A DNA stretch of 64,000 bases. It comes from Azolla caroliniana (lineage: Eukaryota; Polypodiophyta). The translations under genes were made by a program, and so were the position numbers. Below, piece by piece: positions 41,563 to 52,012 of the stretch. The stretch covers positions 6,448,001-6,512,000 of the forward strand of contig JBHGNT010000008.1 of NCBI GenBank assembly GCA_043228905.1, given 5' to 3'. The stretch's first letter is position 1. Each line of letters opens with the position of its first letter. The notes below the pieces were generated by a model. It searched no databases. It was not told the origin of the DNA and was given only the letters and a program-made list of their open reading frames with translations.

Positions 41563-42909
41563 CAACACCCAAAAAGAAGGACAGGGATGCCACGTCGAGT
41601 GCTGGTGAAGAAAGAAGAGCACGTGACACTGATGACCGAAGTCCAAGAGAGTCCTTAGGCGGGTCATAGAGAAACCTGGGTGACGTTCGAAAAGTTGAAG
41701 GAAAAGTACTGGTGGCCAAGCATGTACAAATATGTACTCCATTTCATGTCCACATGTTAAACTTGCCAATTACATTCGAACATACGTCATCGTGATGAGT
41801 TACAGCTGACATACCCGCTCACCATACACTTCAAATGGATGGTGAATTTGGTCTCGACGCCAATGGGAGTGGGACAAATGAAGTACTTAGTACTGGAAAG
41901 AGAAGACCTGACAAATCAAGTGGAAGGACGGGCCTTGGCAAATAAGACAATGTCAGCTGTTTGCAAATTTCTACTCGAAGAGGTTGTCTGCCGATACAGA
42001 TGTGTGGGAAAGATAGTGGCTGATCAAGGGGAGTTCGATGCACCCTTGGCAAATAAGACAACGTCAGCTGTTTGCAAATTTCTACTCGAAGAGGTTGTCT
42101 GCCGATACAGATGTGTGGGAAAGATAGTGGCTGATCAAGGGGAGTTCGATGCACACGAAGCAACAGAGCTCTTCAATCAGCTAGGCATGAAGCTCTCCCT
42201 CATGATTACCTGCAATCTAGAAGCGAATGGGAAGATCGAGCGAGGGCATGGACCAATCGTCAAAGCCATCATATGAGCATGCAACGGTCGAGTCGGGAAC
42301 TGGCCACGACTATTGCCCTATGCCATGTGGGCCGACAGAACTACACACAGTTCAGTGACAGGGTATATGCCAATAGTGCTTATGTATGGATAGAAGCCGG
42401 TAATGCCCATTGAAAGGACGATTGCCTAATGGGTAGCAATACCATGGGAAAACGAGATGAGCTGAGAAGAATTATTGGCGGCATGGATAAGGCAGCTTGA
42501 AAGAAGGCCTCAAGATCTAGAGAAAGCGCGAAAGATGATGGAGGCAGCCTGAGTGAAGAACAAGATTCGATTCGATAAGACACATTGACTGCGTCCCAAG
42601 AAGATCAAAGAAGGAGATTGGGTATTGGTCTACGACAACAGCCTTGACAATCAACACAGGACAACAAGAAAGTTCGCAAGAAGATGGTTCGGACCATATG
42701 TGGTGACAAGTGTCAACGACAATGCCACATACCACCTTGTGGAGCTAGACGGATCAAGGTTGGCAATACCCATTGCGAGAAAAAGAGTAAAGATTTTCAA
42801 GAAAAGACAAGACGAGGATCCTGACCTCGATCACCTCGACGATGAAGATAGTAGGCCTGAACCTACAGACTTGAGTTATGTGAACGAGGACATGGAGGAA
42901 TCTGATTAA
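41563..42909 (+). pseudogene. Gy3 integrase and C-terminal part
   Basis: Zinc part: HRETWVTFEKLKEKYWWPSMYK. Core: KWMVNLVSTPMGVGQMKYLVLEREDLTNQVEG, then a duplicated block with IVADQGEFDA twice, and KIERGHGPIVKAII. After stops come TTHSSVTGYMPIVLMYG and, at 42625-42909, the C-terminal DNA-binding part DWVLVYDNSLDNQHRTTRKFARRWFGPYVVTSVNDNATYHLVELDGSRLAIPIARKRVKIFKKRQ. That last part is an SH3-like barrel typical of gypsy integrase tails. No chromodomain follows. Confidence 0.83.
41933..42154 (+). repeat. 111-base in-frame tandem duplication in Gy3 integrase
   Basis: Unit 41933-42043 is repeated at 42044-42154 with one or two changes. It adds 37 residues and doubles the block around the second catalytic Asp. 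Confidence 0.95.
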
Positions 42910-42942
42910 TTACCATAGCTGAAATATCACACTCTCTTCTTG

Positions 42943-42979
42943 GCACGTACCAGAGGATGTGCGGTTTGGTGGGGGTGGA
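42943..42979 (+). promoter_or_regulatory. Gy3 3' hairpin and polypurine tract
   Basis: The hairpin is GCACGT / ATGTGC with loop ACCAGAGG (one G-T pair), then GGTTTGGTGGGGGTGGA up to the LTR start. Confidence 0.78.
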
Positions 42980-44209
42980 TGTTGTGAAGATTTTCGGCAA
43001 CAGTGTGAAAATTGCATGGAATGTACAAAATCGAGTGTGGTTCTACACACAAGACATGAAACAATAATAGTGAAGATAATATTTTATAATAACTTAATAT
43101 CATGGTACGGGAAGATGGAGGTCTTCAAGAGCTTACGAATGTACTTTATTACATTTGAAACGGACAACTAAATGTCAAGTTATGTGAAATGTGAAGTTTG
43201 AGAAGAAAAAGAGAAAAACAAAACTATGAGATATCCCACATAGATAGGACAAATCAGGATCCCATAGTATATAAGTAGAGCCAGAACTTATTACTTGTGT
43301 TTATGTGTGGAGCACAGAATGTTCTTGGGCTAAATTGTGGCTTAACTACTCGTAATGGTTTTGCAGGACCGGACCCGACGGACGACGATGGAACTAGAAC
43401 CAGAACCGGATGGACGGCGACGGCGACGGAACCAAAACCGGACTGGCGGACGGCGCCGAACCAAAACCGGACGGGGACGACGACCAATTTGGGAGCGACA
43501 CCGGCACCGGAACCAGACCGAACCGGATAGACCAGATCATCGGGTCGGATGTGGACCGGATAGGTTGATCGCGACGATTTTGGTGTGAATTGAATGAAAT
43601 CATCTAAACTAAAAGACTTAGTAAATATTTGTATACAAAGGGATGCAAGCAAGGCTTGAACCTTGCACCTCCAAGATAGGAGGCAATAAACTTACCACTA
43701 AGCCCAGTCATTTCTTCAGAATTGTTTTTTCTATCATTATACTTTCACATGTAAATTCTCATATTAGAGCTTGAATGAGTGACATAGTTATCATGCATCG
43801 CATGTAATGCATGAGCGCCAAATGGCAAACATGCATTGTATGCATGTCTTGTACCCTCACATGTATCATATGCATGGGGGCATCTATAAAAGAGTGGATG
43901 AAAAAGATCAAAGGGGAGCGATGTATTAATCAAGAATTTAATAAAAATAATGAGAAGATAATTCGTTATCCAATTGATGATATATCTTGTTCTTCAAATC
44001 TAAAATCAAGAGTTCAATCTTAAGCTCTCTCCCCATTTCAATCTCTCTCAATCTAAAGTCAAGCGTTCTATCTTACCTCAATCTCTTGCTCTTTCAATCA
44101 ATCTTAAATACTTTCTCACTAAAGCTTGTGCCAACTTCAAATCTTTCTGGTCCAAAACCCTAGCGGTTCCGCCTCATGATTCGCACGTAGTGACGGATTT
44201 TTCACGACA
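42980..44209 (+). repeat. Gy3 3' LTR
   Basis: It starts TGTTGTGAAGATTTTCGG and ends TTCACGACA, about 1230 bases. The first 665 pair with the truncated 5' LTR. Inside are a CCGGA/GACGG minisatellite (43370-43560) and a tRNA-like module (about 43645-43715, minus strand). Near the end it shares CCAAAACCCTAG(C/T)GGTTCC with the NA2 LTR. Confidence 0.82.
43645..43715 (-). other. tRNA-like module in Gy3 3' LTR
   Basis: On the minus strand GGGCTTAGTGGTAAG (A-box-like) is followed by CCTCC...GGAGG and GCAAGGTTCAAGCCTTGC (a B-box-like stem-loop). Confidence 0.55.
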
Positions 44210-45826
44210 ACACGCCTAACCTCTCGAACAAGAAGTCAACATTCATTCAATTGGAAATTCTTATGGTGGGTCACTTTTGCGGGTGGAAGCCATCCCTGGT
44301 ATAGGTGGATGTCATCGCAAAAGTGAAGGAAAAATGCAAATCGTAGAAGGAAGTGAGACGGTTTTTTGGTGTTTGTGCATTCTATCACATTTGGATTCCC
44401 CACCACACTCACGTAGTCGAACCATAATATGAGCTACTCATGAAAGGGAAGAAATTCAAATGGGAAGACAAGCACATAGAGGCAATGAAGAAGCTAAAGG
44501 GGATGGTCGTATTAGAACCATCTTTATGAAAAGCAGTATAGAAGGAAGGGGTGCCAATCTATGTGATTGTAGATACGAGTCCAATTAGGATTGGATGGGT
44601 AATCAACCAAGAAGGGGAGATGGTGGTCATCATGCCATTAGATTTGGAGCAAAGGTGCTCAATGAGAAACAACGAGGATATGTCCATGTTAAGAGAGAGT
44701 TTTGGGGCATAGTTTCTATTGTTAAGGTAGATAAAGACTATCTCATCGGAACAGAGGTCATGATAGAGATGGATTTTCTTCCAATCCTAGGAATGATATC
44801 AAGATGAGCGACATCGGACGTAGACATGCCAAGGTGAATTTCTTACATCAAATCGATGAACAACGCCATTGTAGATATGCTATCAAGGGCAAGGTATAGA
44901 GGTGAAAGCAACATGGTCTCAGAAGATGAAGATGTCGTTGCCAATGGGCGTGGGTCAAATGAAACACTTAGTGATGGTGAGAGAAGACCTCACAAATCGG
45001 GTAGAAGGAAGGGACCTTAGGAACAAATGATGACAATATCGTGTAAGGTCTTGCTAGAAGAGACCGACGACATGGGCAAGATAATGGTCAATATGGGGGG
45101 AGTTGAATGCTCATGAAGCAATAAAATTGTTTAAGCGCCTCAGAGTGAAGGTTTCCCTCATGACTACTTACCACCAAGGGGCCAATGGGAAGATTGAGGG
45201 TGGGCATGGGCCTGAAGTTAAGGCAGCATCAAAGCTTGTGAAGGATGAGTTAGGCTCTGGCCACAATTATGGCCTTATGCCTTGTGGGCTGACAAAACCA
45301 CCCATCGTTCAAGGACAAGGTTCATGCCAGCAGAGCGATGCCCATCAAAGAGACAATTGTGTCATTGGTAGCGATGCCATGGGAGAATGACATGATCTGG
45401 GAGGAGCATCAAGCAACAAGGATAAGATAACTCTCAGTGAATGCCATAAGACCTCCAATTGGCGCTACAGAATGTAGAAGCGGCAAGGCTAAAGAACAAG
45501 GAAAGATTCAACAAAACACATTGATTGCGCACCAAGAAGATCGAAGACGGAGACTGGATGATTGTGTATGACAAAAAATCGATAATCAATACAGGTCAAT
45601 GAGGAGGTTTGCGAGATGGTGGTTCGGCCTATATGTGGTGACAAGCGCAAATGACAACACCACCTATGGAACGAATCTATCGGTACCGATAGGGGGAAAA
45701 AGAATTAAGATCTTTAAGAAGCTACATGAAGAAAAACCGAACCTCAATGACCTCGGAGAAGAAGACCACAAAAATGAGCGATTTATGAGTCATGAGGTCA
45801 ATGAAGAGGAGGAAATGGAAGGTTGA
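44210..45826 (+). pseudogene. Gy2 RNase H and integrase, broken
   Basis: In order: EILMVGHFCGWKPSL, FGVCAFYHIWIPHHTHVVEP, VPIYVIVDTSPIRIGWVINQEG, then 44595-44807 with VHVKREFWGIVSIVKVDKDYLIGTEVMIEMDFLPILGM (RNase H). A large part between about 44940 and 45100, including the integrase zinc part, is deleted: the reading jumps from VSEDEDV to PMGVGQMKHLVMVREDL. 45103-45390 has AHEAIKLFKRLRVKVSLMTTYHQGANGKIEGGHGPEVKA. 45599-45826 has RRFARWWFGLYVVTSANDNTTYG and KRIKIFKKL, the C-terminal part. Confidence 0.78.
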
Positions 45827-45847
45827 CCACCTTCGGCCCCACCATTT
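44210..45847 (+). mobile_element. Gy2 3' part (RT thumb to integrase C terminus)
   Basis: Continuation of 25240-26855 on the far side of Gy3. It ends in the 3' untranslated part (CGGCCCCACCATT) where the Chr2 LTR is inserted, before the hairpin and polypurine tract would appear. Confidence 0.8.
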
Positions 45848-46301
45848 GTTAGAGTGATGTTCTAATTAAAGCATATGATAAGGATATAGTATATATGAAA
45901 TAAGAAAGGACAGAGAGAAAGAAGGGTGCCGATCCACCTGACCACCCTCGAGCGAAGGGATCGAGACGGACTCGAGCCTCGATCGGTGTCCCATACCACC
46001 GGCGTGGCGTCGAGTCGTACCTGGTGTTGGCACGCTCGCTACAAAAGTTGATCAACCATAACGTCAGAGTCTCGACGTAGTCAAAAGATGATGAAATGAG
46101 GGTAGCTAGGCCTCATATTTATAGCAAGACCCAAGGCCCCCCAAGCAAGTTCACACTTGGCCTAATGGGTTGTCTCAATCTTGAGGATTAAAAGTAATCC
46201 TCCCCTCTTTACACTCTCATTTAACCCTCACACTTATCCATGTGCCTAGAATACTACGGTAAATTCTCACCACAGGATATTATATGGTCATGCCCGTAAC
46301 A
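45848..46301 (-). repeat. Chr2 3' LTR
   Basis: On the minus strand it starts TGTTACGGGCATGACC. 454 bases, matching the solo LTR at 29266-29720. Confidence 0.9.
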
Positions 46302-46315
46302 TACTCCCCCTCTTT
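46302..46315 (-). promoter_or_regulatory. Chr2 polypurine tract
   Basis: The minus strand reads AAAGAGGGGGAGTA next to the LTR. Confidence 0.85.
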
Positions 46316-46518
46316 AAAACATTACACTCTTGCAATGGAAAGTTAGGGAAGTTAGTTCTAAGAGTATTTTTGCGTTCCCACGTGGCATCTTTAATAGATT
46401 TATCCATCCATTTAATTTTAAATTCTTGGATTATTTTAGTATGGAAACATTTTGTTTTAACATCGAGAATTCTTTCTAGTACATGTGGTTTAGAAGATAA
46501 TTCTTCAGAAGTAACCAA
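46316..46518 (-). pseudogene. Chr2 chromodomain remnant
   Basis: The minus strand reads KPHVLERILDVKTKCFHTKIIQEFKIKWMDKSIKDATWERKN. The W-x-D/K-x-x-x-x-x-A-T-W-E pattern is the chromodomain signature of plant chromoviruses. A stop soon follows TNFPNFPLQ. Confidence 0.75.
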
Positions 46519-47406
46519 AGTTTCCGTTGTAACTATATGGTCGCAAGAACCTACAAGTTCTTTTAGATGACTTAAATGAAAAACTAGATGAATTTCAATG
46601 CCATTGGGAAGAGAGAGACGATAGGCTAATCAACAAATGCATTTGAGGATTGTAAAAGGTCCAGAAAACCGTGGGGCTAATTTAGCGCACTTAGCCGTAG
46701 ACAATTTCTTAGAATTGTGAGGTACTTGTAAAAATACCTTCTATCCAGGCTTGAATACAGGAGGTTGCTTATTATGAGCGGCGTAAAAAAGCACTCTATC
46801 TTGAGCTGTTTTTATATTATCTCATGAAATATGCAACATATCTTGCATATCCCGAAGAAATTTTTGCGTACTTCGCAACTCATCATGATGTATATTAACA
46901 TCAATCGGGGCTCGTGGCTAAAAACCATATATCAACATAAAAGGGCTATATCCCCTCGACGTATACTTGGAGTTGTTATAAGCAAACTCCAAAATTGGGA
47001 GATAACGTTCCCATTTTGTTGGTTTTGCACCAACATATGCTCAAAGCATGTCCTCAATAATTTTATTTACTTGTTCAGTCTGTCCATCGGATTGAGGATG
47101 ATCCGTGGAGCTCATGCTCAATGTATTTTCTAACTTCTTAAAGACTTGCATCCACAAGTCACTAGTAAACTTTGGATCTCAATCACTCACAATATCCATC
47201 GGTAACCCATAAAAATGAAATAACTCATCAACGAATTGGTAAGCCAATTCAATAATTGTTACTGTGGTTTTAGTAGCAATAAATCTGGCCATTTTAGTTA
47301 GTCTATCAACCACAACCCAAATGGCATCATGGAATTTTTGAGTCCGAGGAAGTCTAACAGTAAAATCTATGGATATACTTTCCCACTTATTATTGGGAAT
47401 GTTCAA
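46519..47406 (-). pseudogene. Chr2 integrase core and C-terminal region
   Basis: 47406-47179 reads MNIPNNKWESISIDFTVRLPRTQKFHDAIWVVVDRLTKMARFIATKTTV, then HFYGLPMDIVSD: first core Asp (I-D-F) and second (V-S-D). The rest (47178-46520) is in pieces with stops, though readings such as the region before the Glu and the SH3-like part can be guessed. It inserted the cDNA. Confidence 0.78.
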
Positions 47407-47834
47407 GGGATTTAAAGTCTTGCTGCTTTAAGTCGTCCGACTTTGTTAACCTGACATTGGTGACATTTAGCGACATAGCTACATATGTTAGGACACATCT
47501 TAGGCCAATAGAATTGAGTGGAGATGAGAACGAGTGTACAAGATATATTCCAGTGTGCATCATGGCATTTAAAAAGCATTCTCTTTTTGACCTCAGGCAA
47601 ATCTGGAACAGAAACCTTCCCATTACGGTAGAGAAGACCGTTAGCAATGTGGAAGGATTCCTTCGCGGATGTAGTGGTGTCTGTTCCAGACTCAACTCTT
47701 GCCTGGTATTTCACAAAATAACTATCATCGGGATACTTTCCTCGAAGGTGATCATAAAGATCTGATGTTATTTCAGTGAAGCTAAGCATATTAACTTCGC
47801 GGATGCGACTTAGTGCATCAACGACAGTGTTCAT
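47407..47834 (-). CDS. Chr2 RNase H end and integrase zinc domain
   Basis: 140 open codons start NTVVDALSRIREVNMLSF (end of RNase H; the usual N-x-V-A-D-A-L-S-R). They go on to LLYRNGKVSVPDLPEVKKRML, CHDAHWNI and FYWPKMCPNICSYVAKCHQCQVNKVGR, the HHCC zinc site with H-D-x-x-x-x-x-H partly kept and C-H-Q-C intact. Confidence 0.82.
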
Positions 47835-47981
47835 GGAACCTTTACAATATTGTATGGAAAAGCCCTAGATGAGATCAGCCCATCGTGCCTTACGACCTTT
47901 CAGGTCTTGGTGGTCACAAAAATATTTCAAGGACTCGTGGTCCGTAGTTACTACAAAATGATTTTCATAAAGATAACGACA

Positions 47982-48763
47982 TCATGTTTTGAGCGCATGT
48001 ATAAATGCCAATAATTCCTCTTCTTGAACCGTACACCGAGATTGAGCAGAATCAAGTTTGTTACTCTTGAATGCTATTGGTCTACCATCTTGATATAAGA
48101 CAACACCTATAGCATAATCTCTTGCATCAGTTTCAACTTCAAAAGCTTTTGAAGGATCGGGTAAAAGATGTGAACGAGTCATGCACACCAAGGCCTTGAG
48201 TTCCTTAAAGGCCAGGTCTAGTGTAACATTCCACACAATAGGTTTTGTAGACTTATGCATTTGACCTTTTAGAAGATCAGTAAACAGTGTCATCAATTGG
48301 GAGTAATTATGAGGGATTTTTGCAAAAACCCGACAAAACCAAGGAATGATCGAACTTCTCGAATATTCCGAAGAGTGGGCCAAAGTTTGATTTTCTCGAT
48401 GCGAGAAGGATCAATTTCAACTCCTCGTTCGGTTATGAGATGTCCAAGATAAGTAATTGATTTCTTGAAGAGCTCGCATTTTGAGATCTTCGTGTACAAT
48501 TGCTTGTAAAACAAAGCGGACAAACTAGAATATTATCCAAGAAAATAACGACAAATTTTCCAAGTTGTTCTCGGAAAATGTCATTCATTTCTTGTTGAAA
48601 TGTGGCCGGAGCATTGGGCAAACCGAAAGGCATGACCAAAACCTCGTGATGGCCATAGTGCATACGAAATGCCATTTTAGGAACATCGTCCTCACTTATA
48701 CGAATTTGATGGTGGCCCATACGTAGATCAAGTTTCATAAAATACCGAGCTTCCTGGAGACGG
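47982..48763 (-). pseudogene. Chr2 RT palm to RNase H
   Basis: 48738-48433: MKLDLRMGHHQIRISEDDVPKMAFRMHYGHHEVLVMPFGLPNAPATFQQEMNDIFREQLGKFVVIFLDNILV. The catalytic box is FLDN instead of FLDD/YLDD, so the enzyme is dead. 48523-48293: FYKQLYTKISKCELFKKSITYLGHLITERGVEIDP and VRSFLGFVGFLQKSL. 48383-47982: RNase H FEVETDARDYAIGVVLYQDGRPIAFKSNKL and EEELLAFIHALK. Two frame changes. Confidence 0.85.
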
Positions 48764-49507
48764 TGTCGTAGTGTATTTTGTACACTACGTGAAAAACTTA
48801 TAAAGTACCAATTTAATAAATATGAATAAATAGTAGGAAATATTAAAATTTATATAACATGCATAGGGCAAGATTCGAACCTTGCACCTCCATGTTAATA
48901 ATGTAATGTCTTACCATTACACTAGCATTTCATTTGTGTTTAAAAATAGATGTTCCACATAGAAAGCTTAGTTCACCTAGGATAAACTTTAGTTAAAAGA
49001 AAACGCATGCTAAAAGAAAAAGCTACACATGCACATCTAGCGTGCATGAACGCTATAGTTGATAAAAAAAACGCACAAGTTAGAAAAAGCATGATCACTT
49101 TAGATAAAGCATATAGTCTATCTATAGGAAAAGCATGGAGTCTATAGTTAGAAAAAAAAAAAAAGCATGGACTCCCTCATCACTACATAAGGATGGGGAG
49201 CACAATGTAATAGGTGTGTGAAAAATATTTGGAAACTGGATATGTTTCTAAAAAACACCAATTAATAAACTATACTCGTGGGATTCACGAGAATTCTATA
49301 TCATTCTCTTTCAACCGAAGTTTATATTCTTATATTCATATTGATTAATCTAATACAATACACTCGTGGGATTCACGAGTTTGCTATAACTCTTTCTTAC
49401 AACATATTTATATTCTTATTAGCCTTAAAACTCTCCTCTTCCTAGTCCAAAACCCTAGTGGTTCCCACCCGACTCACGCAAACGATCCGGAGCCGAAAGG
49501 CACGACA
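48764..49507 (+). repeat. NA2 5' LTR
   Basis: It starts TGTCGTAGTGTATTTTG and ends AAAGGCACGACA. The first bases form an inverted repeat with 9-base arms (48768-48776 and 48782-48790). The tRNA-like module is at about 48866-48936 (minus strand). It has a poly-A run and repeated AAAGCATG motifs. Confidence 0.95.
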
Positions 49508-49511
49508 CAAG

Positions 49512-49530
49512 TTGGTGAACCCGACGTGAA
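49512..49530 (+). promoter_or_regulatory. NA2 primer-binding site
   Basis: TTGGTGAACCCGACGTGAA, four bases after the LTR, shared with Gy4 and, with two changes, NA1. Confidence 0.75.
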
Positions 49531-49546
49531 GGCGGGTGGCAAGGAG

Positions 49547-51334
49547 ATGGAGAATCAACAAGAGGCGATGAACATGATGATGATGATGTTCGAGAGAATG
49601 CTACAAGAACAACGCGAGATGTCGGAGATCACGACAGTAGTACAACGGCTCGTGCAACAGAACGGGCAATTCGATGGAAAGGATGTGTGACGCTATCTAC
49701 GTGACTACAAAATGGAGATGTTGCGATATGGTATCTCAGAAAGATTGCAAGTGTTATCTTTCAACCAGGTGGCTACGGATGAGCTTCAAGAGAGAATCCA
49801 CGAGATACGGCAACAAAGCCCGATGTGGGAGTCCTTTGAAGAAGCTATACGAGACACATATGACTATCTCAGACCGAAGCGGACGAGGACATGGTCCACG
49901 AACGGCGGTCAACAGTGGGTGAAAAGCGGCCACCGACTACCACCGAAGGAGAGCTTGATGCGGAAGGGTTCGGAGATGCATGAAAAGTCGCAAGTCGACA
50001 TTGAAGGGGAGCTTAAAACCGAACCAAAGTCGAGGCCAACAAAGGACGAGGAGGAGGAAGATCGAGGACGAAAGGGTATCCCCACACCGGTTCCAGAGAC
50101 TTCGGCGGTTGTGCCCGTGCACCAACGTGAGACCGGAGAGACGGAATGTGTCGGCGGAAAAGTGGAGGACCGGAAGGGCAACGAGGAAGACAAAGTAAAT
50201 GAGCACGAACGAAGGGATTCCTTCACCATTGTTTCGGAGACTTCGGTACTCGAGCCCGGGTGTCGACATAACACCGAAGATAAGGAAAGTGGTGGCAACG
50301 AAACGAAGGTCGAAGCCGATGCATACAAAGGAGAGATAGCCAAGGAGAACATGGCTATGGGTGAAACAACGGAAGATGATAATACCGAGGATTCCTACCC
50401 ACTAATTCTAGAGACTTCGGCGGTTGTGTCCGAGAACCAACGTGAGACCGGAGAGACGGGAGGTGGCAGCAAGGAAGGTAAAGTCGGAAGCCGGTTCGGA
50501 TGGAAGATGATCCGTCTGAAATTCCGATGTAAACAAAAGCATGACAACGCGAAGGTCGGGTCTACAATGGGAGAAGCATGTAATACGGAGCACGCACTAC
50601 GGCACCAAAAGAAGCACGTGCTACGGCGTAAAAAGAAGCACGCGCTACGGTGCAAAAAGAAGCATGCACTACGGGGTAATACGACGCATGCACTACGATG
50701 GAATACGAAGCATGCGCTACGGCCTAATACGACGCATGCGCAACATCGAGAAATAAAGCATGCATTAAAGCCGCACAAGGACCTAACAGCGAGCGCGTAT
50801 TCGGAGGTCGACATCGACGCGTGGGTAGAACCTACGGAAGACAAGCGCGGAGTGGAGAGAGACAACACACCAAGATGCTCAAGAGTACGACAAGGGACCA
50901 TGACAACCACTCATGGCAATGCAAAGAATGAACGAAGATTATGGTGGATCGGATGGCGACAATGGTTCGGGTGGAAAGATTGGATGTGCTCAAAATGGAG
51001 AGACAAAGCCGACATAGCAAGAGAAACGGAGGGTACTACAAGTAAAGATGAATTACGAGGGCCGGTAATTGGAGACTGGATAGAGCCTGCAACCGAACAA
51101 AACTGGAAACCAGGCGAAGTCGACAACCAAAAACGGGAGACCGAATGGGGCCGACAACCAAAAATGACCAGCGACGAAACCAACCATGCGGAGAATGGAC
51201 GGACGAGACTAACAATCACCGACAACTTCGGCACATACCGGAGGATGTGCGGGTTCGGAGGGGGCGAGTGTCGTAGTGTATTTTGTACACTACGTGAAAA
51301 ACTTATAAAGTACCAATTTAATAAATATGAATAA
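49547..51334 (+). CDS. NA2 gag-like repeat protein with Trp-rich C terminus
   Basis: It starts MENQQEAMNMMMMMFERMLQ, 17 bases after the primer site. One in-frame TGA at 49688-49690 (FDGKDV, stop, RYLRDYKMEML) interrupts it; the 540 codons from 49712 are open. Without the TGA it would be 595 residues. Order: a short gag-like part (to SFEEAIRDTYDYLRPK); an acidic region with three ETSxV modules (near 50093, 50235 and 50408); a basic patch (FGWKMIRLKFRCKQKHDN); eight 8-residue repeats built on HALRxxTK (50591-50782); the motif WWIGWRQWFGWKDWMCSKW (50942 on); and a hydrophilic tail that runs 66 bases into the 3' LTR. No known domain after the gag part. Function unknown; nucleic-acid binding is a guess from the basic repeats. 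Confidence 0.82.
50591..50782 (+). repeat. 24-base coding minisatellite (8 units) in NA2
   Basis: Units such as CACGCACTACGG followed by 12 variable bases, period 24. They encode HALR plus four residues (HQKK, RKKK, CKKK, GNTT, WNTK, PNTT and so on). The last two units are diverged. Confidence 0.92.
51231..51268 (+). promoter_or_regulatory. NA2 3' hairpin and polypurine tract
   Basis: The hairpin is GCACAT / ATGTGC with loop ACCGGAGG (51231-51250), then GGGTTCGGAGGGGGCGAG up to the LTR. It lies inside the reading frame here. Confidence 0.78.
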
Positions 51335-52012
51335 ATAGTAGGAAATATTAAAATTTATATAACATGCATAGGGCAAGATTCAAACCTTGCACCTCCATGT
51401 TAATAATGTAATGTCTTACCATTACACTAGCATTTCATTTGTGTTTAAAAATAGATGTTCCACATAGAAAGCTTAGTTCACCTAGGATAAACTTTAGTTA
51501 AAAGAAAACGCATGCTAAAAGAAAAAGCTACACATGCACATCTAGCGTGCATGAACGCTATAGTTGATAAAAAAAACGCACAAGTTAGAAAAAGCATGAT
51601 CACTTTAGATAAAGCATATAGTCTATCTATAGGAAAAGCATGGAGTCTATAGTTAGAAAAAAAAAAAAAGCATGGACTCCCTCATCACTACATAAGGATG
51701 GGGAGCACAATGTAATAGGTGTGTGAAAAATATTTGGAAACTGGATATGTTTCTAAAAAACACCAATTAATAAACTATACTCGTGGGATTCACGAGAATT
51801 CTATATCATTCTCTTTCAACCGAAGTTTATATTCTTATATTCATATTGATTAATCTAATACAATACACTCGTGGGATTCACGAGTTTGTTATAACTCTTT
51901 CTTACAACATATTTATATTCTTATTAGCCTTAAAACTCTCCTCTTCCTAGTCCAAAACCCTAGTGGTTCCCACCCGACTCACGCAAACGATCCGGAGCCG
52001 AAAGGCACGACA
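51269..52012 (+). repeat. NA2 3' LTR
   Basis: Pairs with 48764-49507. Differences seen: G to A at offset 113 (51382) and C to T at offset 620 (51889). The first turns TTCGAA into TTCAAA (CpG-type). The tRNA-like module is at about 51373-51443. Confidence 0.95.

Larger units (their letters stand above)
26856..44209 (+). mobile_element. Gy3: DHG-lineage gypsy element, host of NA1 and Chr1
   Basis: A truncated 5' LTR (26856 to about 27648) and a full 3' LTR (42980-44209) bracket gag, protease, RT, RNase H and integrase pieces. NA1 sits in gag (27788-32381) and Chr1 sits between RT and RNase H (35902-40998). On both sides the coding reading resumes after the insert. It is inserted in the RT of Gy2. 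I see no clear target-site duplication (GCGT on the left, ACAC on the right). Confidence 0.85.
48764..52012 (+). mobile_element. NA2: young non-autonomous LTR element, no pol
   Basis: LTRs 48764-49507 and 51269-52012 are both 744 bases and differ at two sites by eye. The target duplication is ACGG (48760-48763 and 52013-52016). The internal part of 1761 bases has a primer site, one long frame, the conserved hairpin and a polypurine tract. No protease, RT, RNase H or integrase. The gag-like start, the primer site and the 3' hairpin tie it to NA1 and to the DHG gypsy lineage, which may supply the enzymes. Confidence 0.93.

Noticed and set aside
49909-50910. Long minus-strand frames opposite NA2
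   Set aside because: They are shadows of the coding modules; the plus-strand frame has homology with NA1.
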